Assembly: GCF_025947065.1 (NCBI RefSeq)
Contig: NZ_CP109994.1
Location: forward strand, 3,410,001 to 3,474,000
From: Flavobacterium sp. N1736
GTDB taxonomy: Bacteria > Bacteroidota > Bacteroidia > Flavobacteriales > Flavobacteriaceae
Reading direction: 5' to 3'
Length of the DNA stretch: 64,000 nucleotides
Of this stretch, positions 16,831 to 27,029 are shown piece by piece. Numbering within the stretch: the first letter of the stretch is position 1; each line of letters opens with the position of its first letter. Made by a program: the position numbers and the translations under genes. Below the pieces are notes generated by a model. The model saw nothing but the letters and a program-made list of their open reading frames with translations, had not been told where the DNA came from and made no database searches.

Positions 16831-19101
16831 TTATGGTTTCAAAATCAAAACCGAAGGTGTATTATTCAACCATGTACTTTGAGATTCAATTAGTTTTTTC
16901 CAGCTGTCTAAACTAATGATCATTAAATTCTGGCTTTCTAAAAATTCTTTTTTAATGGTTCTGTCGTGCATAATCATAATATGATTTGGTGCAATTTGTT
17001 CGATTGAACGAATACTTTCCTGAATATCGCGTGTGCTTTTTACTTCGCCGCTGGCATCAAGAACCGTAATTTGCGAACCATTATTATTGATTAATTTTTT
17101 AGCATAATCAATCAGGAAAGAATCTTCTTTACTAAAGATTGGCATAAAAATCTGATTTACTTCTTCGAGATCTTTATCAATAAAAATTCCGACCGGCATT
17201 TTACTTTTTGCAATAATATGGCGCGTTCTTTCATCAAAAGGAGAATTCTCAAACAAACCTTCTTTCCCGGTAAATTTATCAATCAAGCGATCCGGATTTA
17301 CTATTCTGGTCGTAAAACCAAGGATTTTTCCAAGCAAGGTTCCATCAAAAATCGATTGTCCCAAACCAACAAGCAATAAATCATATTCTCCCTGATTTGC
17401 GGTATCTATAATATCAGTATCAATATCGTTTGTTACTTTAAAAACGCTAACCATATTCTGATTCAGCTTTTCTGCTTCCTGAACAACAGGCACGAGCATT
17501 TTACGTTCATGATCTTTGATGTCAAATGAATGTATTTCAGTACTTAAAGACAAATGCATTGCTGTTACAATAGAATTATCTCCTTGTTTTTTAACCAGGC
17601 TGTTCGCAATTTTTAATAGTTTTTTTCCTCTTTCAGGTGTTGCAAACGAAAGCAGAATCTTATATTTGCTTTTATTGCCTATTTCCTGAGGAATCGCTGT
17701 TACTTTATCTTTAAAAATAAAAGCAATAAAATCTAAAGCCGGACCTGTCATAAAAGTTGTTACCAAAGCCATAATAACCATCATGGTAAAAATTTCTGTA
17801 GAAAGAACACCTAAATCGTACCCAATATTTAAAACCACCAACTCCATTAAACCACGCGTGTTCATCAAAGCACCAATTGCTAAGCTGTCTTTCCAGTTTT
17901 GCCCAACAAATTTCGCCGCCAAAGCACTTCCAAAGAATTTACCTGCTACTGCCACTGCAATAATTACTGCTGTAACTTTCCATAAATAAGGATCGTTTAA
18001 TAACCCAATTTGTGTACGTAAACCTGTAAACACAAAGAATAATGGCAATAAAACGATGATGGCAACGTCTTCAACTTTTTCTATAAATATATTTCTGAAT
18101 TTATTATTTTCAGGCATAATTGCTCCGGCTAAAAATGCTCCGAACAAAGCATGAATTCCGATTAATTCAGATGCGTAAGCAGAAAACAAAAGGGTTAAAA
18201 AGAAAATAGCAACGACAGGCTTATTCAAACTTTCGCGGGTCGAATTTAAGTCTCCGACACGCTTCAGGAAAGGACGAACTATTTTTAACATCACAATTAC
18301 ATACAAAATTGCTAAACCAATTACATATAAAGAACTGGTAAACGAACCTGCTTTTACTATTGCAATTACAACGGCAAGAATACACCAGGCTGTAATATCA
18401 TCTGCAGCAGCACAAGTTATAGCGATTGTTCCAAGTTTTGTTTTTTGCAAACCTCGCTCCTGCACGATTCTGGCTAATACCGGAAATGCAGTAATACTCA
18501 TGGCGATTCCCATAAATAACCCGAAAGAAGCAAATTCAACTCCAACCGGTGCAAAAGTATGGTAGATAAAATAAGCCAGTGATAAACCCAGAGCAAAAGG
18601 AATAACAATACTTGCGTGACTAATAACAACGGCATCATGTGCCTTGTTTTTAAGCACTTTTAAATCCAGTTCCATCCCGATAACGAACATGAAAAGTATT
18701 AAACCAATCTGACTTAAAAATTGCAAGTTGCCTAAAGATTCTTTTGGAAATAAAGCTGCTGAGAATTCAGGAAAATACATTCCAACTAAAGATGGCCCTA
18801 AAACAATACCCGCAATCATTTCACCAATTACAGATGGCTGTCCGATTTTTCTAAAAACCCAGCCAAATAAACGTGCTACTAAAATAATCGTAACAATTTG
18901 TGCTAATAAAATAGCGAGAGGATGTTGTAAGTTTTCAACCATTGAATGAAGAAAATCATTCCAATGATTGCTTTGAATTTTTTTCTTTATAATTCCACGT
19001 CCTACTTCAAGCGCAGCACCTTTGGAAATTACCCAATATATCAGAGCTGTAAAACCACCAATAACAGTAACGTAAAATATGGAGTTTTTTATATTATTCA
19101 T
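16831..19101 (-). CDS. Cation:proton antiporter (CPA2/Kef type)
   Basis: A 756-residue inner-membrane antiporter exchanging Na+ or K+ for protons. After an N-terminal helix (~8-28), residues ~60-460 form the Na+/H+ exchanger core with about 12 helices, including GEMIAGIVLGPSLVG, LFMFVIGMELDLKVL, FPVLARIVQERGL and CAAADDITAW, the last with the paired aspartates expected for transport. Residues ~485-756 form a soluble tail resembling two universal-stress-protein-like halves (YKILLSFATPERGKKLL; YDLLLVGLGQSIF), not a TrkA-N domain. Which cation it carries is not clear. It is probably monocistronic. Confidence 0.9.
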   Translation of the reverse strand: MNNIKNSIFYVTVIGGFTALIYWVISKGAALEVGRGIIKKKIQSNHWNDFLHSMVENLQHPLAILLAQIVTIILVARLFGWVFRKIGQPSVIGEMIAGIVLGPSLVGMYFPEFSAALFPKESLGNLQFLSQIGLILFMFVIGMELDLKVLKNKAHDAVVISHASIVIPFALGLSLAYFIYHTFAPVGVEFASFGLFMGIAMSITAFPVLARIVQERGLQKTKLGTIAITCAAADDITAWCILAVVIAIVKAGSFTSSLYVIGLAILYVIVMLKIVRPFLKRVGDLNSTRESLNKPVVAIFFLTLLFSAYASELIGIHALFGAFLAGAIMPENNKFRNIFIEKVEDVAIIVLLPLFFVFTGLRTQIGLLNDPYLWKVTAVIIAVAVAGKFFGSALAAKFVGQNWKDSLAIGALMNTRGLMELVVLNIGYDLGVLSTEIFTMMVIMALVTTFMTGPALDFIAFIFKDKVTAIPQEIGNKSKYKILLSFATPERGKKLLKIANSLVKKQGDNSIVTAMHLSLSTEIHSFDIKDHERKMLVPVVQEAEKLNQNMVSVFKVTNDIDTDIIDTANQGEYDLLLVGLGQSIFDGTLLGKILGFTTRIVNPDRLIDKFTGKEGLFENSPFDERTRHIIAKSKMPVGIFIDKDLEEVNQIFMPIFSKEDSFLIDYAKKLINNNGSQITVLDASGEVKSTRDIQESIRSIEQIAPNHIMIMHDRTIKKEFLESQNLMIISLDSWKKLIESQSTWLNNTPSVLILKP

Positions 19102-19215
19102 AACTCGTTTTTTTGATTTTAATGGTGCAAATATCAGAACTGAGAATTAAGTGATAAAGCAATTTTAAACCTAATTTTCAATGTATGTAACAAGTCCGAA
19201 AAACTTTGTAATAAG

Positions 19216-19935
19216 TTATAATTTCACCTTTTTCAAAAAGTCAGAACGATAGGTTTCACTTAAAATTAAAGTACTGTTTTTATTGTTTTTTTCTAAATGA
19301 TGCAAAACAATTTCGTTATGATTAAAGAATTTAATGGCTTTTACGGCTACAATTTCTTTTTTGTTTACCCGACAAAAATCAGCATCCGGCAATTCGTTCA
19401 GGAGTGTATCAAATTTTACATTCTTCAAATTCAGAAAACTTCCATCAAGCAATAAAACTGTTTTATCGCGGCTGTCGCTAACCGCCGTTTTGATGTATTG
19501 AATTTGATTGAAATACAATAAAGTTTTCCCTTTGTCTGTATTAAGCTGAATGAATTTTTTGGAACTATCCGGTTTATTAAAACGTTCAAAAGCTTTTGAG
19601 ATTGCTTTTTGCAAACGCTCCAGTTTTACGGGTTTTGTAATGTAATCGACTGCATCAATATTAAAAGCATCGGCAGCATATTCTTTATAAGCCGTACAAA
19701 AAATTACTAATTTATTATCCAGCATTTCTGCCAAATGCAAACCATCAATTCCGGGCATTTCAATATCTGAAATTAATAAATCAAAATCGAGTTCCGGAAT
19801 TTCGGACAATAGTTTTTCAGGATTATTAAACGTTTTTACAATTTCTACTTCGGGAATTTGTTCGCAAAGCATTTTTAGGTACGTTAATCCGGGTAACTCA
19901 TCGTCCAGCAGCAAGCATTTCAGTTTTGTATTCAA
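19216..19935 (-). CDS. LytTR-family response regulator
   Basis: A 239-residue cytoplasmic regulator. The receiver domain covers ~5-120 with the acidic pair DD at 11-12, the phospho-acceptor D57 (LLISDIEMPG), T/Y switch region FCTAYKEYAAD and K103 in ITKPVKLE. A LytTR DNA-binding domain covers ~140-239 (LLLDGSFLNLKNVKFDTLLNEL, FCRVNKKEIVAVKAI, LILSETYRSDFLKKVKL). It overlaps the upstream kinase gene by 38 bases, showing tight coupling. Its targets are not apparent. Confidence 0.93.
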   Translation of the reverse strand: MNTKLKCLLLDDELPGLTYLKMLCEQIPEVEIVKTFNNPEKLLSEIPELDFDLLISDIEMPGIDGLHLAEMLDNKLVIFCTAYKEYAADAFNIDAVDYITKPVKLERLQKAISKAFERFNKPDSSKKFIQLNTDKGKTLLYFNQIQYIKTAVSDSRDKTVLLLDGSFLNLKNVKFDTLLNELPDADFCRVNKKEIVAVKAIKFFNHNEIVLHHLEKNNKNSTLILSETYRSDFLKKVKL

Positions 19936-20659
19936 GGAGATCTATTTTTAGATGGGCAATATAAATATCGTTTTCTACAAACTTATCCAGTTTGAAGTTA
20001 TTTTTATAAATAATTCGCAAACGGTGTTCTAATGTCGCGTGACCAAAACCGCTGCGTTCTTTCTTTAAAACTTTTTTATCCGAAATTTTATTCGAAACCG
20101 TCATCGCAAAAGCATTATCCCTAAACTCAAAAACAACCGAAATAAACGCATCGGCACTTTGCAAATCAGCATGTTTAAAAGCATTTTCGATTAAATCAAT
20201 CGAAATTAACGGCGCTAACAAAGGTTGTTCATATAATTTATCGTCGTAATTAATGTTGGTTTTTATCTTCAACTCAAAAAGCGGACTGATTTTGATTTTA
20301 TTGATTTCGATTAAATTCAAAGCAAAGTCAATTTCTTCTTTTGCTGTGACAAATTTCTTTTTGCTTTCGTATAAAATATAATCCAAAACATTCGCCAATT
20401 TATCTAAAGCAAAATAAGTTTGGTACGCGTGCGATTGAATCGAGTTTAGAATATTCTTAAACAAATGCGGATTCAGTTTTGATTCTAAAGTTTCTAATTG
20501 CAAATCGTTCACTTTCATTTCGAGTGCATAAAAACTTTTTTCAGCATCATCTTTTGCTTTTTTAGACTGCATTAACTGATACACCATAAAACAAATGATG
20601 GTGATTAGCAATAATATAATCGCTAAAAAAATAAAAGTGATCGTGTTGTTTTCTTGCAT
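19898..20659 (-). CDS. LytS-type histidine kinase
   Basis: A 253-residue sensor kinase paired with the LytTR regulator downstream. It has one N-terminal membrane helix (~7-28), a short coiled coil (~32-62), the His_kinase region with H65 in SKLNPHLFKNILNS, and a C-terminal ATPase domain (LIDLIENAFKHAD, ~155-167; then a reduced G-box around SGFGHATLEHRLRII). With almost no extracytoplasmic loop, the signal is likely sensed in the membrane or cytoplasm. The phospho-acceptor box reads NPHLFKN where many relatives have NPHFLFN. Confidence 0.9.
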   Translation of the reverse strand: MQENNTITFIFLAIILLLITIICFMVYQLMQSKKAKDDAEKSFYALEMKVNDLQLETLESKLNPHLFKNILNSIQSHAYQTYFALDKLANVLDYILYESKKKFVTAKEEIDFALNLIEINKIKISPLFELKIKTNINYDDKLYEQPLLAPLISIDLIENAFKHADLQSADAFISVVFEFRDNAFAMTVSNKISDKKVLKKERSGFGHATLEHRLRIIYKNNFKLDKFVENDIYIAHLKIDLLEYKTEMLAAGR

Positions 20660-20689
20660 ATATAATGTTTTATCTAAAAGTTTTTTTCG

Positions 20690-20836
20690 CCACGAATTTC
20701 ACGAATAAGCACGAATTATAATATCTGCAAAATCTGCGTGAAAGTTTTTTTTTGCCACAGATTAAAAAGATTTTAATGATTTCTTTTAAGTTTAATCTGT
20801 GAAAATCTGCTTAAATCTGCAAAATCTGCGTGAAAC
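20690..20836. repeat. CCACGAATT / CCACAGATT repeat patch
   Basis: The gap between the SMR and kinase genes contains GCCACGAATTTCACGAAT, GCCACAGATTAAAAAGATT facing AATCTGTGAAAATCTGC, and a 21-base word (ATCTGCAAAATCTGCGTGAA plus A) twice, at 20723-20743 and 20815-20835. The last copy ends five bases from the SMR stop codon. No gene. Confidence 0.6.
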
Positions 20837-20840
20837 AATT

Positions 20841-21170
20841 TTAATGACTTGAAACAAACTTCAACCCAATAATTGAAGCAATTAATGTTGAAAGAAAAAA
20901 TATTCTCCAGAAAGTTGCCGGTTCTTTAAAAATAAAAATTCCAACCAAAACAGTTCCAACAGCGCCAATTCCTGTCCAAACGGCATAAGCGGTTCCAATT
21001 GGTAAAACCTGAGTTGCTTTGTATAATAAAATCATACTTATCGAAAGACATACAAAAAAACCTATCATCCAATACGTTGAAATAATTCCCGACGTTTCTT
21101 TGGCTTTGCCCAGACAAGATGCAAATCCAACTTCAAAAAGTCCGGCGATTATTAATAAAATCCAATTCAT
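20841..21170 (-). CDS. sugE: SMR-family exporter, SugE/Gdx type
   Basis: A 109-residue inner-membrane protein with four helices that works as a dual-topology dimer. The membrane glutamate is E13 in AGLFEVGFA, and the helix-3 motif AYAVWTGIGAVGTVLVG is that of SugE/Gdx proteins, which export guanidinium, rather than EmrE-type drug pumps. It stands alone between repeats. I looked for a guanidine riboswitch in the 180 bases upstream and saw no convincing one. Confidence 0.88.
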   Translation of the reverse strand: MNWILLIIAGLFEVGFASCLGKAKETSGIISTYWMIGFFVCLSISMILLYKATQVLPIGTAYAVWTGIGAVGTVLVGIFIFKEPATFWRIFFLSTLIASIIGLKFVSSH

Positions 21171-21322
21171 TTTCGTTTCATTTTTAAATTAAGTACAAAT
21201 ATGAGAAAAGCTAGCGACTAAACAGCAAAAAGAAAGAAATATACCCCGAATTTTAAATTTACAATTTGTGTTAACATTAAGTAAAATACAAGCGAATATT
21301 TATGATTTAGAGCGCTTTTCAC

Positions 21323-21330
21323 TACATTTG
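21323..21330 (+). promoter_or_regulatory. Promoter -7 element of RND transporter gene
   Basis: TACATTTG matches TAnnTTTG exactly, 20 bases before the ATG at 21351. Confidence 0.55.
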
Positions 21331-21350
21331 CAACCATTTTTAAAGATTTT

Positions 21351-23735
21351 ATGAAAAACGCTATTCAAGTTGGGTTTTGGGAAAAATTAGCCCGAATCAT
21401 ACTTAAAAACAGAATTACGATATTGGTTGTCGTTGCCGCCATAACAATTTTCCTTGGTTACCAATGGAAAAACCTTGCTATGACGTATACGGAAGCCAAC
21501 TTACTTCCTAAAAACCATATTGCAAATAAGGATTATCAAAAATTTCTTGACAAATTTGGCGAAGAAGGAAATCTTGTCGTGATTGGTTTTAAAGACCCTA
21601 AGTTTTTCACGCCAAAAAATTACGCTGCCTGGAATGAGTTAATGACAGGTTTGAAAAATTCTAAAGAAGTTGATTTAGTAGTTTCTTTGAATGATTTAAA
21701 GAAACTGGAAAAAGACACCGTTAACGAAAAATTTGTTTTAAGTCCGTTCATAGATCAAAGTAAAGCAACTGATCCTGAATATCTAAAAAAGATACAATAC
21801 GATTTATTTCATAATCTACCTTTTTATGAAGGTTTATTGTTCAATAAACAAAGCGGAAGTATTCGTTCTGCAGTTTATATCAACAAAAAGCTGGTAAATA
21901 CTGCCGGAAGAAAGACTTTTATTCTTGAAAATCTGGTTCCAAAAATCGATAAATTCGAAAAAACAACCGGAATCGACCTGAAAGTTTCCGGAATGCCATA
22001 TATCAGAACGATCAATGCAGACAATATGAAAGGTGAAATTGCACTTTTTATTGGCGCGGCTTTGCTTACTGTTTCTTTGATTTTCTTTTTCTTTTTCCGT
22101 TCGTTCAGAGCAACATTTATCTCAATCTGTATTTTAATTGTTGGGGTAATCTGGTCGTTTGGTACACTTGGATTATTTCATTATAAAATCACGATTTTAA
22201 CGGCTATTATTCCGCCATTAATTATTGTAATTGGTATTACGAATTGCATTTTCCTGATTAATAAATACCAGCAGGAAATTAAACTTCATAACAATCAGGC
22301 AAAAGCTTTGCAGCGTATTATTTCAAAAATTGGAGTTTCGACTTTAATGACGAATTTAACAACGGCAATGGGTTTTGCAACGTTTATGATTACAGGCAAT
22401 GATTTGCTTTTTGAGTTTGGTTTGGTAACCTCAATCAACGTGATTTCGGTTTATTTACTGACGCTTTTAATTGTACCAATTGTATACAGTTTCATGTCGG
22501 TTCCAGGCGAAAAACATTTATATCACTTAACAAAAACATACATTTCGACTTTATTGGATTTTGTTGAAAATGTGGTAAGAAACAAACGAAAAGTAATTTA
22601 TACCATTTACGGTTTGCTTTTATTATTCAGCGTTATTGGGGTTTCGCAAATGAAAGTTTCGGGAAGTTTGATTGGTGAAATGCCAAAAAGTGCTTCTTTC
22701 TTTAAAGATATTTTATTTTACGAAAAAGAATTTAACGGAGTTATGCCATTGGAAATTATGATTGACACCAAACATAAAAAAGGTGTTATGAAATTATCGA
22801 CAATGCGCAAAATGGATGAATTGCAAAGTACAATTGCAAGTATGCCGGAATTATCAAAACCGGTTTCTGTGGTGAATCTGGTTAAATATTCGAAACAGGC
22901 TTTTTATAACGGAAATCCTGAATATTATCAATTGCCAACATCGCAGGAGCAGACTTTTATTTTAAGTTATGCTAAAAATGCAACAAAAAACAGCAAAGAT
23001 AATTTGATGAAAAGTTATGTTGATTCGACGGGACAATATGCCCGAATCACAACTTTTATGAGAGATATTGGTACGGATGAAATGGCGAAAGTAGAGAAAA
23101 AACTTCATGCTAAAATTGATGAAATTTTCCCTTCTGATCGTTATGAAGTTACCGTTACCGGAAAAGCATTGGTTTTTCAGAAAGGAACATCGTATTTGGT
23201 AGACAATTTAATTGAATCATTGATTTTTGCTATTTTGGTTATTGCCGGATTAATGCTGTATTTATTCCGTTCGTTTAAAATGGTTTTTGCATCAATAATC
23301 ACAAATGTTTTACCGCTTTGCATTACCTCTGGATTAATGGGTTATTTCGGAATTCCGTTGAAGCCTTCGACAATTTTAGTATTCAGTATCGCGTTTGGAA
23401 TTTCGGTTGATAATGCAATTCAGTTTATGGCGAAATACAAACATGACTTAATACAAAGCAATGGAAAAGTCAAAAAATCTGTTTTCAGCGCTTTGAGAGA
23501 AACGGGAATTAGTACTTTCTATACTTCTATCGTTTTGATTTTAGGATTTGCGACTTTCACACTTTCAAGCTTTAGCGGCACAATTGCGCTTGGTGGATTA
23601 ATTTCATGTACATTGGCGTTTGCAATGTTTGCGAATTTATTGGTTTTACCTGCTTTGGTTTTGACTTTTGAAAAGAAAAAAGCTAAGAAAGAGGATTTGG
23701 AAGGATTGGAAGGAAACACGAATTTCACTAATTAG
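21351..23735 (+). CDS. RND-superfamily (MMPL-type) transporter
   Basis: A 794-residue inner-membrane protein with the doubled RND/MMPL plan: a first helix (~18-36), a large periplasmic loop (~50-225), five helices (~230-375) with the central ITAIIPPLIIVIGITNCIFLINKY segment, then a second half with helix ~418-435, loop ~440-625 and five helices (~630-775) including FSIAFGISVDNAIQFMAKYK. The paired acidic residue of the second core (SVDNA) is present. Families of this shape export lipids, hopanoids or pigments. It is a lone gene with no membrane-fusion or outer-membrane partner beside it, so tripartite drug efflux is unlikely. Confidence 0.88.
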   Translation: MKNAIQVGFWEKLARIILKNRITILVVVAAITIFLGYQWKNLAMTYTEANLLPKNHIANKDYQKFLDKFGEEGNLVVIGFKDPKFFTPKNYAAWNELMTGLKNSKEVDLVVSLNDLKKLEKDTVNEKFVLSPFIDQSKATDPEYLKKIQYDLFHNLPFYEGLLFNKQSGSIRSAVYINKKLVNTAGRKTFILENLVPKIDKFEKTTGIDLKVSGMPYIRTINADNMKGEIALFIGAALLTVSLIFFFFFRSFRATFISICILIVGVIWSFGTLGLFHYKITILTAIIPPLIIVIGITNCIFLINKYQQEIKLHNNQAKALQRIISKIGVSTLMTNLTTAMGFATFMITGNDLLFEFGLVTSINVISVYLLTLLIVPIVYSFMSVPGEKHLYHLTKTYISTLLDFVENVVRNKRKVIYTIYGLLLLFSVIGVSQMKVSGSLIGEMPKSASFFKDILFYEKEFNGVMPLEIMIDTKHKKGVMKLSTMRKMDELQSTIASMPELSKPVSVVNLVKYSKQAFYNGNPEYYQLPTSQEQTFILSYAKNATKNSKDNLMKSYVDSTGQYARITTFMRDIGTDEMAKVEKKLHAKIDEIFPSDRYEVTVTGKALVFQKGTSYLVDNLIESLIFAILVIAGLMLYLFRSFKMVFASIITNVLPLCITSGLMGYFGIPLKPSTILVFSIAFGISVDNAIQFMAKYKHDLIQSNGKVKKSVFSALRETGISTFYTSIVLILGFATFTLSSFSGTIALGGLISCTLAFAMFANLLVLPALVLTFEKKKAKKEDLEGLEGNTNFTN

Positions 23736-23924
23736 AACGAATTGATAGCTGGAACATTTGTCAAAGTTCAAAACATAACTTGTCATTCCGAAACTTCGGG
23801 AGTATTCTTTTTCTTACGTATTTAGTAAGAAAAAGATATAGCGGATTGCTTCGCCAATTCGCACTTTCAGGCTCGGGTGCAGAAAAACAGCTTCTAATTT
23901 CAATTATTATCGTTTATATTTGCA
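23736..23924. repeat. Repeat debris upstream of asnS
   Basis: Contains TTCCGA-AACT-TCGGGA (23786-23801, one mismatch), a member of the palindrome family found inside leuS and recJ, and an inverted TTTTTCTTAC-GTATTTA-GTAAGAAAAA hairpin (about 23809-23835), then GGATTGCTTCGCCAATTCGC. No gene is supported. Confidence 0.5.
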
Positions 23925-23932
23925 GTTATTAC
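23925..23932 (+). promoter_or_regulatory. Promoter -7 element of asnS
   Basis: TATATTTG matches TAnnTTTG exactly, 35 bases before the asnS ATG at 23968. Confidence 0.55.
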
Positions 23933-23967
23933 ACAACAAATAATTTAATTTCAATATTATATATAAA

Positions 23968-25413
23968 ATGAAACACACAAAAGTTAAAGACTTATTAAAC
24001 AGTACGACGACGCTTCAGGAGATTAATGCAAAAGGATGGGTGAGAACTTTTAGAAATAATCAGTTCATTGCTCTTAACGACGGTTCTACCATTAATAATA
24101 TACAATGTGTTGTTGATTTTGAAAATACACCGGAAGAAACTTTAAAAAGAATTACTACGGGAGCTGCGGTTTCTGTATTTGGAACTTTGGTTGAAAGTAA
24201 AGGTGCTGGTCAGAAATATGAGATTCAGGTTAAGAAACTGGAGATTCTTGGAGATTCTGATGCAGAGAAATTCCCAATGCAGCCTAAAAAACATTCACTT
24301 GAATTTTTACGTGAAAATGCACATTTACGTGTTCGTACAAATGCTTTTGGAGCCATTATGCGTGTGCGTTCGGTATTATCGTTTGCGGTTCATAAATATT
24401 TTCAAGAGAAAGGTTTTGTTTACGTAAATACGCCAATTATTACAGGTTCTGATGCTGAAGGTGCGGGAGAAATGTTTAAAGTTACGGCTTTGCCATTTGA
24501 CAATACACCAAGAACCGATGACGGAAAAGTAAATTATAAAGAAGATTTCTTTGGAAAAGAAACGAACTTAACGGTTTCGGGACAATTAGAAGGGGAGACT
24601 TTTGCAATGGCTTTGGGTCAGATTTATACTTTTGGACCAACTTTTAGAGCAGAGAATTCAAATACTTCCCGTCACCTTGCCGAGTTTTGGATGATCGAGC
24701 CGGAAGTTGCTTTCAACGATTTGGATGACAACATGGATTTGGCTGAAGATTTTATTCAATATGTAATTAAATATGCATTAGACAATTGTCAGGATGATTT
24801 GAAATTTTTGGAGGGTAGACTTTTAGAAGAAGAAAAATCAAAACCTCAGGCTGACAGAAGCGAAATGGCTTTGTTAGAGAAATTGAATTTCGTTTTGGAG
24901 AACAACTTCAAACGTGTTTCCTATACAGAAGCAATTGATATTTTAAGAGATTCAACTCCAAATAAAAAGAAAAAATTTAGCTACATCATTGAAGAATGGG
25001 GAGCTGATTTACAATCAGAACACGAACGTTATTTAGTAGAAAAACACTTTAAATGTCCGGTAATTTTATACGATTACCCGGCAAACATAAAAGCGTTTTA
25101 CATGCGTTTGAACGATAACACAGAGCCTGGCAGAGAAACTGTTCGTGCCATGGATATTCTTTTCCCTGGAATTGGAGAAATCGTTGGCGGATCTGAAAGA
25201 GAAGAGCGTTACGATGTTTTGGTTGAAAAAATGAAAGCCTTAAACATCGATGAAGAAGAATTATACTGGTATTTAGACACCAGAAGATTTGGTTCTGCAA
25301 CGCACGCAGGTTTTGGTTTAGGATTTGAGCGTTTGGTATTGTTTGTAACCGGAATGACAAACATTAGAGACGTAATTCCTTTCCCGAGAACTCCTGGAAA
25401 TGCAGAATTCTAA
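23968..25413 (+). CDS. asnS: Asparaginyl-tRNA synthetase
   Basis: A 481-residue class IIb synthetase that charges tRNA-Asn. An OB-fold anticodon-binding domain covers ~15-105 ([25 protein letters not shown]). The catalytic domain has motif 1 around [19 protein letters not shown], motif 2 [25 protein letters not shown] and motif 3 [17 protein letters not shown]. Length matches the family. It is followed by a repeat-rich gap and then rpoN on the same strand. Confidence 0.97.
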   Translation: MKHTKVKDLLNSTTTLQEINAKGWVRTFRNNQFIALNDGSTINNIQCVVDFENTPEETLKRITTGAAVSVFGTLVESKGAGQKYEIQVKKLEILGDSDAEKFPMQPKKHSLEFLRENAHLRVRTNAFGAIMRVRSVLSFAVHKYFQEKGFVYVNTPIITGSDAEGAGEMFKVTALPFDNTPRTDDGKVNYKEDFFGKETNLTVSGQLEGETFAMALGQIYTFGPTFRAENSNTSRHLAEFWMIEPEVAFNDLDDNMDLAEDFIQYVIKYALDNCQDDLKFLEGRLLEEEKSKPQADRSEMALLEKLNFVLENNFKRVSYTEAIDILRDSTPNKKKKFSYIIEEWGADLQSEHERYLVEKHFKCPVILYDYPANIKAFYMRLNDNTEPGRETVRAMDILFPGIGEIVGGSEREERYDVLVEKMKALNIDEEELYWYLDTRRFGSATHAGFGLGFERLVLFVTGMTNIRDVIPFPRTPGNAEF

Positions 25414-25432
25414 AAAATAGTTATAAAATTTG

Positions 25433-25493
25433 TTTCAGGTTTCAAGTTTCAGTTGTTGAACGTTCAGCAACCTGAAACTTGAAACTTGAAACT
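25433..25493. repeat. Inverted repeat between asnS and rpoN
   Basis: GTTTCAGGTTTCAAGTTTC faces GAAACTTGAAACTTGAAAC, with CAACCTGAAACTTG in the right arm and TTGAACGTTCA in the loop. It could form a long hairpin in the asnS-rpoN transcript. Lacking a T-run beyond 'CTTTT', it is a weak terminator at best. Confidence 0.6.
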
Positions 25494-25507
25494 TTTAACA
25501 AAGATAA

Positions 25508-26968
25508 ATGCTAAAGCAATTTTTAAATTTAAAATTATCCCAAAAATTATCTCCACAGCAAATTCAGCTGATGAAGTTAATTCAATTGCCTACGCAAGCT
25601 TTTGAGCAACGTTTATTAGAAGAAATGAACGAAAATCCGGCGTTAGAAGCCGGTAAAGAAGACGAATACGAAGCTGATGAATTTGCTAATGAAGATTACG
25701 ACGATTATGATGATGCAGAATCTGACAGAATTGAAGCAGATGACATTAATATCGACGAATATTTAAGCGACGATGATACTCCGGATTATAAAACTCAGGT
25801 GAATAATTATAGTGAAGACGAAGAACGCGAAACACCTTTTGCTTCGCCAATTAGTTTTCATCAGGATTTAATCAATCAGTTAAATACTTTTATTTTGAAT
25901 GATGAAGAACGCGAAATCGCGGAATTCCTTGTTGGAAGTATTGATGATATGGGTTACATCCGCAGAAGCGTTGCCGATATGGTCGACGATATGGCTTTTA
26001 CTCAGGGTATTTATACGGATGAGAAAATGGTCGAAAAAATGCTGCATGTTATTCACGAACTTGAACCTTCGGGAGTTGGAGCGCGTGATTTGCAGGAATG
26101 TTTATTATTACAATTAAAACACAAAACGCCAACGGAATATGTTGATTTGGCAATTGATATTATCGAAAATCAGTTCGATGCTTTTACCAAAAAACATTAT
26201 GATAAGCTGCTTCAAAAATACGCCGTTTCGAACGAACAGCTAAAAAAAGCAATTCACGAAATCGAAAGACTAAACCCAAAACCGGGAGGATCTTATACCG
26301 GAAATAATAAAGTTACTGAAAATGTAGTTCCTGATTTTGCCATCAGAATTGTTGACGGTGAACTTGAACTGACTTTAAACGGAAGAAATGCTCCTTCTCT
26401 GCACGTTTCTAAGGATTATCAGGAAATGATGCAGACGTATAAAGATTCCCGTGATAAATCATCGGCTCAAAAAGACGCAGTTCAGTTTATCAAACAAAAA
26501 CTTGATTCTGCAAAATGGTTTATTGACGCGATTAGACAGCGTCAGGAAACACTTTTTGTAACCATGAATGCGATTATGCATTATCAGGAAGAATACTTTC
26601 TTGATGGCGATGAAACGAAACTAAAACCAATGATCTTAAAAGACATTGCCGATATGGTTGGTTTGGATATTTCGACTATTTCGCGTGTTGCTAACAGTAA
26701 ATATGTTGAAACACCATACGGAACGAAACTAATCAAGGAATTTTTCTCTGAAGCAATGAAAAACGATCAGGGAGAAGATGTTTCAACTTTAGAAATCAAA
26801 AAGATTCTTAAAAATACAATTGAAGAAGAAGATAAAAAGAAACCTTTACCAGACGATCAGTTAGCAGATATCTTAAAAGAAAAAGGTTATCCCATTGCAC
26901 GCAGAACCATTGCAAAATACCGCGAACAGCTTGATATACCAGTGGCAAGAATGAGAAAGAAAATCTAA
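25508..26968 (+). CDS. rpoN: RNA polymerase sigma-54 factor
   Basis: A 486-residue sigma factor that recognises -24/-12 promoters and needs an AAA+ activator. Region I is the glutamine/leucine-rich start (LKLSQKLSPQQIQLMKLIQLP), followed by an acidic region II (~50-110, EDEYEADEFANEDYDDYDD), the core-binding region and the C-terminal DNA-binding part with the RpoN box ARRTIAKYREQL near residue 470. One NtrC-type activator is encoded in this window (47393-48742), whose partner promoters may lie upstream of the PepSY-like array. Confidence 0.97.
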   Translation: MLKQFLNLKLSQKLSPQQIQLMKLIQLPTQAFEQRLLEEMNENPALEAGKEDEYEADEFANEDYDDYDDAESDRIEADDINIDEYLSDDDTPDYKTQVNNYSEDEERETPFASPISFHQDLINQLNTFILNDEEREIAEFLVGSIDDMGYIRRSVADMVDDMAFTQGIYTDEKMVEKMLHVIHELEPSGVGARDLQECLLLQLKHKTPTEYVDLAIDIIENQFDAFTKKHYDKLLQKYAVSNEQLKKAIHEIERLNPKPGGSYTGNNKVTENVVPDFAIRIVDGELELTLNGRNAPSLHVSKDYQEMMQTYKDSRDKSSAQKDAVQFIKQKLDSAKWFIDAIRQRQETLFVTMNAIMHYQEEYFLDGDETKLKPMILKDIADMVGLDISTISRVANSKYVETPYGTKLIKEFFSEAMKNDQGEDVSTLEIKKILKNTIEEEDKKKPLPDDQLADILKEKGYPIARRTIAKYREQLDIPVARMRKKI

Positions 26969-26972
26969 AAGC

Positions 26973-27004
26973 AAACCCGACAGGTTTTAAAAACTGTCGG
27001 GTTT
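26973..27004 (+). terminator. Terminator after rpoN
   Basis: AAACCCGACAGGTTTT pairs with AAAACTGTCGGGTTT (one bulge), followed by a T-rich tract. An almost identical hairpin lies at 51092-51124. Confidence 0.8.
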
Positions 27005-27029
27005 ATTTTATTATAAGCGAACCTTTTAA

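Noticed and set aside
21171..21350. Guanidine riboswitch upstream of the SugE-type gene
   Set aside because: Searched by eye on the minus strand; no paired ACGR-type or other recognisable guanidine motif was found.
25049..25360. 103-codon minus-strand frame within asnS
   Set aside because: Antisense to the conserved catalytic domain of AsnS; no independent support.
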